64,000 nucleotides of DNA from Rhinopithecus roxellana (taxonomy: Eukaryota; Chordata; Mammalia; Primates; Cercopithecidae), in assembly GCF_007565055.1 (NCBI RefSeq), contig NC_044568.1, forward strand, positions 24,439,936 through 24,503,935, read 5' to 3'. Positions 1 to 16,525 of this stretch are shown here, in pieces. The notes below the pieces were generated by a model, which saw only the letters and a list, made by a program, of their open reading frames with translations, searched no databases and was not told the origin of the DNA. Numbering within the stretch: the stretch's first letter is position 1; every line of letters starts with the position of its first letter. The position numbers were made by a program, and so were the translations under genes.

Positions 1-170
1 ACTCGCGCCGCTTCCGGGTGTGCGCGGAGGCGCTGGGGCGGTGCCCTAGCCCGAGCCTCCCAGTCCGCCCGCGCGTCCTACTCGGCGGGCTCCCGGTGGC
101 CGCTTCCCGCCCGCTGCCCTCTGCTGCCAGTCCCCTGTCCCGGGCAAAGCCCATCTGGTCAGCTGAGCAG
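1..170 (+). promoter_or_regulatory. FBXL8: FBXL8 first non-coding exon and CpG-rich promoter edge
   Basis: The window opens in CpG-rich sequence that ends at a good splice donor, gtaag at 171. In human the neighbouring gene TRADD runs the other way from almost the same point, so this is probably one side of a bidirectional promoter; that is known arrangement, not visible here. The next exon used by FBXL8 starts at 2188. The exact transcription start is not visible. Confidence 0.55.
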
Positions 171-527
171 GTAAGACACCAGCGCCCAAGGTTAGACGGC
201 AGGAAGACCGGGACTTTGGGGGTTTGCGATTCTTACGAGGCCGGGGGCTCGAAAGAGCGAGAGCTGCCAGATTTCGGTAGATCAAGGGAGCGCCCCCTGG
301 AGACCAGATTTTCCGGTGCCCCTGGGGATCCCAAGATCGCTGCTACCAGTGGGCACTCAAAACGGGGTGCCCGGTACAAGCCCGGCCGAGCGTATCTGAA
401 GCCCCAGGAAACACGTGGCACAAATTCCGGGAAAAACTGTTAGCCCGGAAGATGTGGGAACATTAACTGAAGAGTAGTGTGAAGCCTTGTGTACGCAAAC
501 CTTCAGGAACCTTAAAACAAGATTGGC

Positions 528-943
528 GGCCGGGCGCAGTGGCTCACGCCTGTAATCCCAGCACTTTGAGAGGCCGAGGCAGGTGGATCACCTGAGATCA
601 GGAGTTCAAGACCAGCCTGGCCAATATGGTGAAACCCCATCTCTACTAAAAATACAAATATTGGCCGGGCGCGGTGGCTCCAGCCTGTAATCCCAGCACT
701 TTGGGAGGCCGAGACGGGCGGATCATGAAGTCAGGAGATCGAGACCATCCTGGCTAATACGGTGAAACCCCGTCTCTACTGAAAATACAAAAAACTAGCC
801 GGGCGAGGTGGCGGGCGCCTGTAGTCCCAGCTACTCGGGAGGCTGAGGCAGGAGAATGGCGTAAACCCGGGGGGCGGAGCTTGCAGTGAGCTGAGATCTG
901 GCCACCTGCACTCCAGCCCGGGCGACAGAGCGAGACTCCGTCT

Positions 944-990
<47 letters not shown>

Positions 991-1177
991 TAGCAGGACG
1001 TGGTGGCGCGCGCCTGTAGTCCCAGCTACTCGCGAGGCCGCGGCAGAAGAATCTCTTGAACCCGCGAGGCGGAGGCTGCAGTGAGCCAAGATCTCGCCAC
1101 TGCACTCCAGCCTGGGCGACATAGCTAGATTCCGTCTCAAAACAAAACAAAACAAAAAGAAAAAACAAACAAACAAG
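528..1177 (+). repeat. Older Alu split by a younger Alu
   Basis: The outer Alu starts at 528 and is interrupted near 660 by a second complete Alu. Its right arm resumes at about 988 and ends in an (AAAAC)-type tail near 1177. It lies in FBXL8 intron 1. Confidence 0.9.
663..987 (+). repeat. AluY-type insertion nested in an Alu
   Basis: A full-length Alu with a pure poly-A tail of more than 35 bases. Its right arm carries the gcgtaaaccc and gagatctggcc variants resembling the Old World monkey AluY lineage. A short tatt-type duplication flanks it. Confidence 0.88.
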
Positions 1178-1609
1178 ATTAGCAACTTCAAAGAGGACGC
1201 ACACTTTCCAATAACCCATCCCCCTCTAAAGGCTGCTCTCCAGGGTGGGTCTGCGGAGTTTCAGCCAAACCCAAATTGCCCAGCGGGAGCCAGGGCTGCT
1301 CAGGGGTCGGCATTTGAAAATTGAGCCCCTCAGGCACCAGAACCGTCAGGTCCCAGAGCCCCAAGTTTTTTTTCATCCTGTGGGGCTGTCTTAGGAAGCA
1401 ACCAGGACATCTCCCCCGCTAGGCGGAGGTGGGGAAGGAGGCGGGGAAAGAGCCTCCCCTCCGGGGGCGGATCCAGCTTTGCCCCGCCCACGCCTCGCTT
1501 CCTGATTGGCTCATGGTCCCTGACAAGGAAAAGTCTACATTAACGCTCCCGCCTTATTAACCCTGTAGTCACTTTCTACTAACCGGCGGGGTTAAGAAGG
1601 GGTTTCTCA

Positions 1610-1911
1610 GGCCGGGCGCCGTGGCTCATCCCCGTTATCCCACCACTTTGGGAGGCCGAGGCGGGCCGTTCGCTTGATCGAGGCGGGCCAAGAGTTCGAG
1701 GTCAGTCTGGGCAACAAAGCGAGACCTCGTATCTGCAACAAAATTACAAAAATTAGCCAGGCGTGGCTGTAGTCCCAGCTACTCGGGAGGCTGAGGTGGG
1801 AGGATTGCTTGAGCCCGGGATACAGAGGGTGCAGTGAGTTGTGATTGCGCCACTGCACTCCAGGCTGGGTAAAGTGGGAGACACTGTCTCAAAAAAAAAA
1901 AAAAAAAAAAA
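1610..1911 (+). repeat. Diverged Alu
   Basis: Full-length Alu with many substitutions and a 20-base poly-A tail, in FBXL8 intron 1. The stretch 1178-1609 beside it holds no gene that I can see. It has a CCAAT box on the reverse strand (attgg near 1505) and GC-box sequence, which could be an alternative promoter. Confidence 0.85.
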
Positions 1912-2238
1912 GGTTGGGGGGTGAGTTCTCAATGTGGAACCTGTGGAGTCACCGGGGACTTGTTGAAATGCAGATTCCTGGGCCTTACCCTTTCCGGAGA
2001 GCCTGATTTAGTAGGTGAGGCTGTGAAATCTGCTTTGTGAACAAGTGTTCACAAAGCAGTTATCTGATGCCCCACGCTGTCTGAGAGGCCCTCAGTTACT
2101 CAGGCCACAAGCATTTGTACACCTAAGATGGGTCTTCCCGCAACACTTTGCGCCTTCCTGAGCCCAGAGACGTCCCTCTCTCTCCAGGCCGGAGCTGTTG
2201 GGAGTGGCGGATCCTCCCACCCCAGCCGGATCCGGGCC

Positions 2239-4598
2239 ATGGCCGAGACTGGAGAGGGACTGCCAGAGGAGGTGCTGGCACTCATCTTCCGCCACCTGCC
2301 CCTGAGAGACCGTGCTGCCGCCGCCAGGGTCTGCAGGGCCTGGGCCGCCGCTGCTACCTGCAGCACCGTGTGGCACGACACAAAAATCAGGTGAGCCTGC
2401 TCCTCCACACTCCCCTCTCCATGGCCCACTCACCTTCTCTGTGGAGTCGTGGGCTAGGTAGAGATTCAAGTTGACTCCCCCATATTAAAAAATAATTGCG
2501 GCCGGGCGCGGTGGCTCAAGCCTGTAATCCCAGCATTTTGGGAGGCCGAGATGGGCGGATCACGAGGTCAGGAGATTGAGACCATCCTGGCTAACCCGGT
2601 GAAACCCCGTCTCTACTAAAAAAAAAACACAAAAAACTAGCCGGGCGAGGTGGCGGGCGCCTGTAGTCCCAGCTACTCGGGAGGCTGAGGCAGGAGAATG
2701 GCGTAAACCCGGGAGGCGGAGCTTACAGTGAGCTGAGATCCGGCCACTGCACTCCAGCCTGGGCGACAGAGCGAGACTCCGTCTCAAAACAAACAAACAA
2801 ACAAACAAACAAACCAAATAATTGCTGGCAGGGTGCGGTGGCTTATGCCCGTAATCCCAGCACTTTGGGAGGCCGAGGCGGGTGGATCACCTGAGGTCAG
2901 GAGTTTGAGACCACCCTGGCCAACATGCTGAAATCCCGTCTCTACTAAAATACAAAAACTAGCCGGGTGTGGTGGCGGGCGCCTGTAATCCCAGCTACTT
3001 TGGAGGCTGAGGCACGAGAATCGCTTGAACCCGGGGGGCGGAGGTTGCAGTGAGCCAAGATCCCGCCACTGCACTCCAGCTTGGCGACAGAGTGAGACTT
3101 TATCTCAAAATAATAATAATAGTAATAATAATAATTGCTGACATGTATTGACTACCTAATATATACCAACCATTGTTTTTAAGTGCCTTACATATATTAA
3201 CTGATTTAATCTTTACTGAAAACCTGTGTGGTAAATAGGTATTATCATTACCTCCATTGCCCAGATAGGAAGCCGAGGCAGACAGACTTAATCACTTCCC
3301 ACAGGTCACTCAGCTAGGGAATGGCAGGGGCTGAATTCGAACCACGCCAAGACTTCTTAGAAACAGCTGAGAAAGTCCAGTTCCTAAAATATCATTGGCT
3401 CTCCATGTCCAGGTTTCATCCTGTGGCAGACGCCACTGAAATCTTCTAAAAGGATAGGATGTGAGTTCCCTCCTTTGGGGCAACAGTGGTGGTCTGGACA
3501 GAGACGTGGGGAGGGAGGCAGGAAATGGGATGGCAGCTGGAATCCCAGCTAAAGGGGTGGATAGAGGGTTCTTCCCTGGTCGCGGGGACTCAGCCGAGGC
3601 CTTTTCTGCATGGCTCTAACTCAAGTTGCGAATGTGAGCTGGAAGGCATGCTGCCACCTTATCTGTCCGCCTGCCTGGACCACGTTCACAACCTACGGCT
3701 GGAATTTGAGCCATCGAGGGAGGCGAGCCGCCGGGCGGCCATCGAGCTGCTGATGGTTCTGGCGGGCCGTGCCCTGGGGCTGCGAGGCCTGTGCCTAGAA
3801 TGCCGCGGAGAAAAGCCGCTCTTCGACGCGGGCCGCGACGTCCTGGAGGCTGTGCACGCTGTGTGCGGGGCGGCCCGCGAGCTACGCCACCTCGACCTGC
3901 GGCGCTTGCCCTTTACACTGGACGACGCGCTAGTGCTGCAGGCGGCGCGCGGCTGTCCCGAGCTCCACAGCCTTTTTCTGGACAACAGTACCCTAGTGGG
4001 CAGCGTGGGTCCCGGCTCAGTGCTCGAGCTACTGGAGGCCTGCCCGCGCCTGCGCGCTCTCGGCCTGCACCTGGCCAGTTTGTCGCACGCCATCCTCGAA
4101 GAGCTGGCGGCGCCAGACCGCGCGCCTTTCGCGCTCCTGGCTCTGCGGTGCGCGTGCCCCGAGGATGCACGCGCGTCCCCGCTGTCCAACGAAGCCTGGG
4201 CAGCGTTGCACCGCCGCCACCCTGGGCTGGCAGTGGAGCTAGAGCTGGAGCCCGCGCTGCCCTTTGAGAGCGTGACGCGCGTCCTGCAGCCAGCGATCCC
4301 CGTGGCTGCTCTGCGCCTCAACCTCTCAGGCGACACCGTAGGCCCAGTGCGCTTCGCAGCGCACCACTACGCCTCAACCCTGTGCGTGCTCGAGGTGCGC
4401 GCAGCCGCTTCAGCCGAGCTGAACGCCGCGCTGAAGGAGCTGGCGGCGCGCTGCGCGGCCCTGCGCGAGGTGCATTGCTTCTGCGTGGTGAGCCACTCGG
4501 TGCTGGACGCCTTCCGCGCGCACTGTCCGCGCCTGCGCACCTATACCCTCAAGCTCACGCGCGAGCCGCATCCCTGGCGGCCCACGCTCGTGGCGTGA
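2239..4598 (+). CDS. FBXL8: F-box/LRR-repeat protein 8
   Basis: Substrate-recognition subunit of an SCF (SKP1-CUL1-F-box) ubiquitin ligase. Coding exons are 2239-2390 and 3626-4598, giving 374 residues, the same as human from memory. The first coding exon spans 2188-2390 (acceptor at 2186-2187, donor at 2391), and the start is the first ATG in it. Residues 5-48 (LPEEVLALIF... to VWHDTKI) are the F-box that binds SKP1. The rest, all in the large last exon, is leucine-rich with LRR-like spacing (LRHLDLRRL, LHSLFLDNSTL, LRALGLHLASL). The protein ends in WRPTLVA. The family is described as cytosolic/nuclear; the target is not shown by the sequence. The acceptor of exon 3 (ctcaag) has a weak pyrimidine tract. 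The junction codon AG|T gives the serine before CECELEG. Confidence 0.96.
2500..2812 (+). repeat. AluY, Old World monkey type
   Basis: Full-length young Alu carrying gcgtaaacccgggaggcgg and gagatccggccactgc. An (AAAC)n tail follows, with a flanking direct repeat aaataattgc. It lies in FBXL8 intron 2. Confidence 0.9.
2826..3134 (+). repeat. Alu with (AAT)n tail
   Basis: Full-length Alu directly after the preceding one, ending in an AAT/AGT microsatellite tail. Confidence 0.88.
3139..3350 (-). repeat. MIR element remnant
   Basis: Recognisable reverse-strand MIR text: tattaactgatttaat, ccattgcccagataggaa, cacaggtcactcagctag and gaattcgaacc. It is an ancient mammalian SINE, heavily diverged, in FBXL8 intron 2. 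Confidence 0.8.
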
Positions 4599-4930
4599 TT
4601 GGGAGACTTCTCTTCCCCGTCCCCGCAGACGTAAGCGCTCCAAGATGGGACGGATGTGCCCAGGCGCGCCCCGACTGCTAGAGCCTTCTTTCGGGATTGT
4701 TGCCACCCCGGGTCTTTACGGAGTTAGGAACTGTGATGGCATCGGGACCAGTCCTGGGCGTTCTCAGACCACTCTCTGCTATCACCCCCTGCAGACGCCC
4801 CACCCGCTCGGTCCTGGACACACTGCCCCCCTCTCTTGCCTCCACCCCTCTGCGGACTCTGCATCTCTGCGGCCCTGGCGAGGGGAGAGGGAGGGCACGG
4901 GCGCGGGCCGGGCTTCAGGGGTGAGTGTGA

Positions 4931-4936
4931 AATAAA
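4931..4936 (+). terminator. FBXL8: FBXL8 poly(A) signal
   Basis: Canonical AATAAA about 330 bases after the FBXL8 stop codon and about 600 bases before the HSF4 start. Confidence 0.75.
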
Positions 4937-5436
4937 CAAATCCTGCAGTGTTTCTGAGAGTCCTATTAAAGGCGGGGTCGGATCTGAAAGGGAAGGGCAG
5001 GGAACGCACGGGGCACCGGAGGAGCCATCCGGGCAGAGGTGGGGTTTCCTCAGGGTCCTCTGGACTGACACAGCTGCGGGGGGTCAGAGGCGGGACACTC
5101 GCACCCTTGGAATGACTACGTCCAAGGGCTTGGGCGGGAGCCCCACCTTCCTATCTGCTTGCCCTGCCTGGGGCTTCACTGTGCCTCTGGCCATTACCTT
5201 CCAGCACTTGCCCAGCCCACACCAGGTCGCGCACCGGCGATTTCTCCCGTAGAACAGAGAAGGAAATAGAGGGACTGAAAAGGGTGGGACTCGAACCCAA
5301 GTCTCCCACTCGCCCCACCCCACCCCCCCACTCCACTCCACTCCACACATCCCATCCAGACAGCCTTTTCTGCCTGCTGGTGCCTCGGCCGCTGTCCCAG
5401 CCCCGCCCCGCGGGCTCGCACGTGGCCCCCGCCTGA

Positions 5437-10551
<5,115 letters not shown>

Positions 10552-10687
10552 GACCCCGCGCCTCTGAAGGGGCTTGGAACCAGTCCGCGGCTGCACATCC
10601 TTCTTGGCTTCCTGGCGCCCCCTGGCGGGAGTGAGCGAAGTCCCTACTATTCAACGGCCTCTCTCCACTACCCCGATGAACCCTGCA

Positions 10688-10693
10688 CATAAA
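10688..10693 (+). terminator. HSF4: Candidate HSF4 poly(A) signal (CATAAA variant)
   Basis: No AATAAA lies in the 250 bases after the HSF4 stop. CATAAA at 10688 is followed by a T-rich stretch, so it is the best candidate. The assignment is an inference. Confidence 0.4.
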
Positions 10694-11149
10694 CACCATT
10701 TTTTTTTTCTGTTTCGGGTCTCTTTTCTCTATCGAGCAGGCAGCACAGGAGTTGTGGGTGGGGGGTGATTTTGCACTGTAGAAGCGTCCAGATACTAGGT
10801 CTTGAATAGAGGAACCCCAGGAGGGTGGAGGTGCTTGGGGTCCGGTGTCTAGCTCCCTTGCTTAGGCCCGGATCCAGAGCTGGCGCGGCACCGCTGCAAT
10901 CTTTGGGAAGCGGGGGCTTCTGAGTCGCACTCAGCTCTGCAATGCATGCATTCTGTGATCCTGGGTGAGTTGGTACCCTTCTCTGAACTTCCTCTGTGAC
11001 AGGCAGAGAAGAGGGGTCGATGACAAGATAGATGGAAAGCACCTGGAAATTGGCAGGCCCTGAGTGGGCACTGGATGTGTGGGGCCTTGGGCAGAACTGC
11101 CCCCTCCCGGCCTCATCTCCTGGTGCGCCCCGGGTGGGGAGGGAAAGCT

Positions 11150-11560
11150 GACTACGTGCACGTTCCCAGCCAGCGCGCGGCCTCCGCGGCGTGGCTCCCA
11201 GTGCCCGGGGAAGAACCCTCACCCTCCCTATTCCCAGCAGCCCTGGCCGCCCCGCCCCCGCCGCAGCTGCTGCACCCACCCCCACCCTGCCCGGGCCTTT
11301 CTGCACCGTCATCTTCTGCCCCGCCGAGGCTCGACCCGTGAGTGGGGCCGCCCAAAACGGGCCAGACCTAGAGCCCCACTCCCGGCTGTGGGAGGGACGG
11401 GAAACCGAGATTGGGCAGAATCAGCGCCCCGCCACCCGCTGCGGCGCTCGGGGTGAGGTCTGTGGGCCCCGCCCTGCCGCAGGACTCTCAAGCTCTGGGA
11501 CTGGGTAAGCTCTGGGAGGTAAGGCGGGGGGCGGGGAATCCGTGTGGTCGTACATGCGCA
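11150..11560 (+). promoter_or_regulatory. NOL3: Probable NOL3 promoter and first non-coding exon
   Basis: CpG- and GC-rich block with donor-like gggtaagc (near 11507) and aggtaagg (near 11519) at its 3' edge. It sits a few hundred bases after HSF4, where the human NOL3 transcript starts as I recall. The exact exon is not established from sequence alone. Confidence 0.4.
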
Positions 11561-13079
11561 AAGGCTCTTCAGTGTCCCAAGACCCTGGCTTCCCCGCCAA
11601 AGAGCCCGCGCAGCTAGGTGGGGTTGGGGGCTAGGACCCAGCTCCACACCCCGCCACGTGGCTCTCTGGGAAGCATCAGACCTGTCACCCTCGAAGGACT
11701 GGCCGCTAAATAACTTCGGTATTGAGAGCTCTGAGAGCCTCAAAGGGAGGGCCCAGACCAGCTGGAGTCTCTACCCCTAGACAGGATAAAGGGCAGGCCT
11801 TGGGGTCATAGGAGGAGGAGGCTAACATGAAAACAAGGTAGGCTGGAGAGAAGGAGGGGGCAATCCAATCTGCACCCTCCCTGTGTCTGTCCCAAGTAGG
11901 TGCTGTCCCCCTCTCCCTTCCTATGCCCACCAATTGGAGGGACACTCTTAGGAAGCCTCAGTTGAAGAAAGCAGATAATCTGCATGTACACAGTGCAGTG
12001 ATGTCAGTTAATGTGGTGGTGAGGGCTTATGTTGTTCACTGGGTACACAGAAGAAGGAACCACCTGCCCTTGGTACACTTAGACGTTGGTGTAGACAAGG
12101 AAACATTTGAGTCTCGGAGGATGGATAGGTTCATGGAGAGGAGGGAGGGGGAAAGGATTCCAATCTTAGCAATCAGCATCAGCAAAGGCTCCGAGGTGCC
12201 AGGGGCATAGTGAGTTCTCCCAGCCCTGACTGGTGGAGGGAAGCTGGGAAGGGCCTGGCTGTCCAGAGTGGTGGGAGGAGGCTAGAGTAGCCAGACCAGA
12301 TACTTTTGGTTCTCTCTGATGGGCAGTGGGGTTGGCGGGGGGAGGTAGTTAGGTATTTAGGATGGAATTCTGCTAGACAGGAAAATATAGTTAAGTTCCT
12401 CATAGTTCAGGCTGGAGCAAGTAAGATTCTAGTTTTACCACTGAATCTCTGAGCCTGTCTCTTTCCTCATCTGTAAAATGGGAACAGGAATCCTAGCCCA
12501 GAGAGTTGTCAAAATCACTGTGCTATGGGGCCTAGTGGAATGGGAGTGAGAGGGGCTCAGAGGAACTGTTACAGGACATGAGGTGACGATGGTGGGGTGG
12601 TAAGGCTAATGGAGACTCACTGAGAAGTGAAGCAATGCTCATCACAGATGGGACATAAAGGGAGATAGAGGGGCAGGGGGTAGTCCTGGTCTCAGCTTGG
12701 TGGCCCAGGGGAAGGGCTTCAATGGGAGGGAGCCAGGGTGTGATGGGGGAGGTATAGCGTGACACCAGAGGGTACTGAGAGAGACCTGGGAGGCAGGATG
12801 GCAGCTAGGACCAAATCCTCTCTCCCAGAGAAGGTCCAGCCTCCTAGAGCCAGGGAAGGAGGCAGAGGAGGGACAGCAAAAGGAAGAAGAGATGGGAAGA
12901 TGCCTTGTGAACAAAGCCAAGGCGGGGAGGAGGGGAGGTTTTCTGGGGGTCGGGGTGGGCGGAGGGCATGGTCCAAGACCTGATGTCTTTGCCTCCTAAT
13001 GCCGGGGGTCTTGCTGGCTGGGTAAAGTCACTCACAGGAATGGGCCGTAATCCTTGGTTGGCAATAAATGGACAAAGCA
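11561..13079. other. NOL3: NOL3 upstream intron, no gene seen
   Basis: Mostly unique, purine-rich sequence. I see no conserved coding exon. A MIR-like core (gcctgtctctttcctcatctgtaaaatggg) lies at about 12430-12520. Confidence 0.5.
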
Positions 13080-13365
13080 ACCGGGTGCGGCGGCTCATGT
13101 CTGTAATCCCAACACTTTGGCAGGCCAAGGTGGGTGGATCACAAGGTCAGGTGTTCGAGACCAGCCTAGCCAACATTGTGAAACACCAACACCGTCTCTA
13201 CTAAAAACACAAAAAATTAGCTGAGCGTGGTGGCAGGCACCTGTAGTCTCAGCTACTTAGGAGGTTGAGGTAGGAGAATCGCTTGAACCCAAGAGGCGGA
13301 GGTTGCAGTGAGGAGAGAATGTGCCACTGCACTCCAGCCTGGGCAACAGAGTGAGACTCTATCTC

Positions 13366-13392
<27 letters not shown>
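13080..13392 (+). repeat. Alu
   Basis: Full-length Alu with a poly-A tail of about 28 bases. Confidence 0.9.
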
Positions 13393-13396
<4 letters not shown>

Positions 13397-13449
13397 AGAG
13401 CAGATTAATTCTCCCTAATAATAGCTGCTGTTGGTAGAGATAGTCTCTC

Positions 13450-14023
13450 AAGAGTAATCCCAGCACTTTGGGAGGCTGAGATGGGAGTATCACTTGAGGC
13501 CAGCAGTTCGAGACCAGCCTGGTCAATATAGCAAGACCAGGCCCGGCGGGTGGCTCACGGCTGTAATCCCAGCACTTTGGGAGCCCGAGGCAGGTGGATC
13601 ACGAAGTCAGGAGTTTGAGACCAGCCTGGCTAACATAGTGAAACCCCGTCTCTACTAAAAAAAAATAAAAAAATAAATACAAAAAATATATAGCAAGACT
13701 CCACCTCTTAAAACAAAAATTAAAAAAAAAAAAAAAAAAGGTTGGGCTTGGTGGTTCACACCTGTAATCCCAGCACTTTGAGAGGCCAAGGCGGGTGGAT
13801 CTTTTGAAGACCAGCCTGGCCAATAAGGTGAAACCCTGTCTTTACTAAAAATTCAAAAATTAGCCAGGCATGGTGGTATGTGCATGTAATCCCAGCTACT
13901 CTGGAGGCTAAGGCAGGAGAATCACTTGAGCCCAGGAGGCAGAGGTTGCAGTGAGCCGAGATTGCGCACTGCACTCCAACCTGGGCAACAGCAAAACTCC
14001 ATCTCAAAAAAACAAAAAAAAAA
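13450..14023 (+). repeat. Cluster of partial and nested Alus
   Basis: A headless Alu (13450-13535) is interrupted by the left arm of a second Alu (13538-13680) and resumes with 'tagcaagactccacctc'. It is followed by a third, almost full-length Alu (13740-14023). All are in + orientation. Confidence 0.82.
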
Positions 14024-15071
14024 GTCTCTCAAAATAGGGGGATCCATGGAGGAAAATCAGTCCAAGTTTGGCAAGTATTTGTTGGTAGCTTGTGTCAGCT
14101 AGGCCCTGAGTACTTTAAGATCAAACAACAAATGTCTGTAGGTCATTCTGAGGTCAACAGGGAGCCAGGTGGGTCAGCAGGGAGACAGTCACATTGGGAG
14201 TTAGGGCTTCAGCAGGGAGACAGGTGGGTCTCAGGTGATGTCAAGAGATCTCAGTCAGAGCTAGGCCTGAAGAAGATTCTGGTATCTCTGCTCAGGAATC
14301 AGGGGACCAGGATGGGCCATGAGACCACATTGGGGTTGCATTATGGTGGTGGTGTTGGTGGGAGGGTGTAGAGGCAGGGCTTGTCCTGGAAAGTTGGATC
14401 TCAGGGTCAAGGTAAGGGGAGAAAGGCAGGGAGGCTCTCAGCACTTTGTGCTCTGGGTGCAGAGGGGACTGGAGGGTAGAGTATGGAAGCAGGGAGCTCT
14501 AGTCCTGGGTTCTGCAGGGCCAAAGCAGGAGGCAGGAGGCTGGACTTAGTAAGTAGTGAGGATAGTGAGAGAAATATTCGGCAGTCAGACTGGAAAGGAC
14601 TTGTCTGCAAGCTGGGTGTGGAGTATCAGCATCAATCCTAGGTTTTTCTGCCTGGTTAGGTGGTGAAGCAGATTTGAGAGAAAGACCTTAGTTTGGATAA
14701 ACGGGGTCTGAACCCGCCTCTGATTTGCCAGGGCTGGAGCTCAGGAGGTCCTGGTTGGGGAGGGCACTCAGAGAGTAGACAGAGTCCTGGGAAAGGCAGG
14801 GGAGGAGAGGAGATTCACAGCTGACGTTTGGGGACAGAAGGAGGAGCCTGAGGAGGAGACAGGACAGAAGTGTCTGGAGAGGCAGGAGGACACTGAGTTC
14901 CCTGTGTTGGCCTCCAGGTTCTGTGCTTGCAGAGACGACTGGCGGCTGGGATCAAGGTGAACTTAGACCCCAGCCCGGGTGTTCACTGGGGGCAATGAGA
15001 GAGAGGTCACAGGCGGCGAGGGCAGGGGGGAGGGCAGCCCCCCATTACTTCTCTCCCCTTTCCCCATGCAG
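14024..15071. other. NOL3: NOL3 upstream intron, unique sequence
   Basis: No ORF with recognisable coding character. Repeated gggagccaggtgggtca / gggagacaggtgggtc phrases near 14160-14230 look like a small diverged tandem repeat. Confidence 0.45.
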
Positions 15072-15079
15072 CCCCGACA

Positions 15080-15959
15080 ATGGGCAATGCGCAGGAGCGG
15101 CCGTCGGAGACTATAGACCGCGAGAGGAAACGCCTGGTCGAAACATTGCAGGCAGACTCGGGGCTGCTGTTGGACGCGCTGTTGGCGCGAGGCGTGCTCA
15201 CCGGGCCAGAGTACGAGGCATTGGATGCACTGCCTGATGCCGAGCGCAGGGTGCGCCGCCTACTGCTGCTGGTGCAGGGCAAGGGCGAGGCCGCCTGCCA
15301 GGAGCTGCTGCGCTGTGCCCAGCGTACCGCGGGCGCGCCTGACCCCGCCTGGGACTGGCAGCACGTGGGTCCGGGTGAGTGCTCGGGGCGGGGCCTAGGG
15401 CAGAGCGGGGACGGGGCTGGGGCGGACCAAAGGCCCGGGGAGGGCGGGGTTGTCGTCTCCCCTAGAAGTAGGAGAGTGTGAAACCTCGCAGGGGTAAATT
15501 GAGCCTCAGTCACTCCCACTTCCGCCCCAGGCTACCGGGACCGCAGCTATGACCCTCCATGCCCAGGCCACTGGACGCCGGAGGCACCCGGCTCGGGGAC
15601 CACATGCCCCGGGTTGCCTAGAGCTTCAGACTCCGACGAGGCCGGGGGCCTCGAGGGCTGCGAGGCGGTGCAATCCGGGACCCCAGAGGAACCAGAGCCA
15701 GAGCTGGAAGCAGAGGCCTCTGAAGAGGCTGAACTGGAGCCAGAGCCAGAGCTGGAACCCGAGCCTGAAGCAGAACCAGAGCCGGAACTGGAGCCAGAAC
15801 CGGACCCAGAACCTGAGCCCGACTTCGAGGAAGGGGACGAGTCGGAAGGTGTGAGGCCGCCCAAACCCTGAGCCGGCTTGGCGGGAGGGACATGGCCTGG
15901 GAAGTGGATGCGGGACCCCAACTCTTTGACCACTGTTCCCGTCATCTCTAGATTCCTGA
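15080..15959 (+). CDS. NOL3: Nucleolar protein 3 / ARC (apoptosis repressor with CARD)
   Basis: Cytosolic and mitochondrial inhibitor of extrinsic and intrinsic cell death, abundant in muscle and heart. Coding exons are 15080-15374, 15531-15848 and 15952-15959, giving 206 residues (human 208 from memory). The coding exon begins after the acceptor at 15070-15071, and the start has a good context (ccgacaATGG). Residues 4-95 are the CARD ([43 protein letters not shown]). From about residue 140 the protein is an acidic Pro/Glu repeat tract, ending in DESEDS; the last exon adds only D-S and the stop. Thr in SGTPEEPE fits the CK2 site described for human ARC (Thr149), which is inference. It lies tail to tail with KIAA0895L. 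Keeping the 103-base intron 2 would replace the last residues by GVRPPKP. Confidence 0.95.
15660..15840 (+). repeat. NOL3: Coding tandem repeat of Pro-Glu hexamers in NOL3
   Basis: Repeated GAGCCAGAGCC / GAACCAGAG units encode an (E-P-E-P/L) tract. Units differ slightly, so replication slippage is likely to make its length vary between individuals or species. Confidence 0.8.
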
Positions 15960-16072
15960 AGGCCAGAACTCTGACTGGCTGTGCCCCGCCCATGCTGGAT
16001 AGGACCTGGGATGCTGCTGGAGCCGAATCGGATGCCACCAAGGCTCAGTCCAGCCCAGTACTGCTGGAAGTG

Positions 16073-16078
16073 AATAAA
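16073..16078 (+). terminator. NOL3: NOL3 poly(A) signal
   Basis: Canonical AATAAA (gtgaataaac), 114 bases after the stop codon. Confidence 0.8.
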
Positions 16079-16519
16079 CTCCAGAGGGTCCACTGGGACC
16101 TGGGCTCTCTCCACAATTCTGGCTGTTTGCCCAGGAACGGAGGGTGGGTACCTCTGAGTCCCAGGGACCTGGGCAGCCCCAAGCCCACCACAAGCATCAT
16201 CCAGTCCTCAGCCCTAATCTGCCCTTAGGAGTCCAGGCTGCACCCTGGAGATCCCAGACCAATCCCCCTACTGGGACAAGGACCTGACCCTCATGCCCGC
16301 ATACACAACCCATTTCCCCTCATGAGCCACTTGGCAGCCTGTGTAGGTACCAGCTTAACCCCATGCAAGTCCCTGAGCTGAACATGGAGCAAGGGGAGGG
16401 TGACTTTTCTCCACGTAGGGAGGGCTTAGAGCTCACAGCCTTGGGAAGTGAGATTAGAAGAGGGGAGCAGAAAGGGACCTTGGGTAGACAGAGGCCACAC
16501 ACATCATTGTCATTACTGT

Positions 16520-16525
16520 TTTAAT
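16520..16525 (-). terminator. KIAA0895L: Candidate KIAA0895L poly(A) signal (ATTAAA)
   Basis: Reverse-strand ATTAAA (tttaat on +). It lies about 1.1 kb past the KIAA0895L stop and about 430 bases from the NOL3 poly(A) signal, consistent with two convergent 3' ends. A diverged MIR-like core lies at 16640-16710. Confidence 0.4.

Noticed and set aside
18..443. Open frame of 141 codons at the window start
   Set aside because: It crosses a good splice donor at 171 in CpG-rich 5'UTR sequence and has no domain; it is composition, not a gene.
776..1219. Reverse open frame with long phenylalanine run and 'LSPRLECSG' text
   Set aside because: This is the usual translation of antisense Alu sequence. 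The same applies to many frames at Alu sites across the window.
3686..4336. 216-codon reverse frame opposite FBXL8
   Set aside because: Shadow of the GC-rich FBXL8 exon: Arg/Ser/Ala-rich, no homology, no splice context.
15547..16041. Reverse Ser/Gly-rich frame opposite NOL3
   Set aside because: It is the complement of the Pro-Glu codon repeat; low complexity only.
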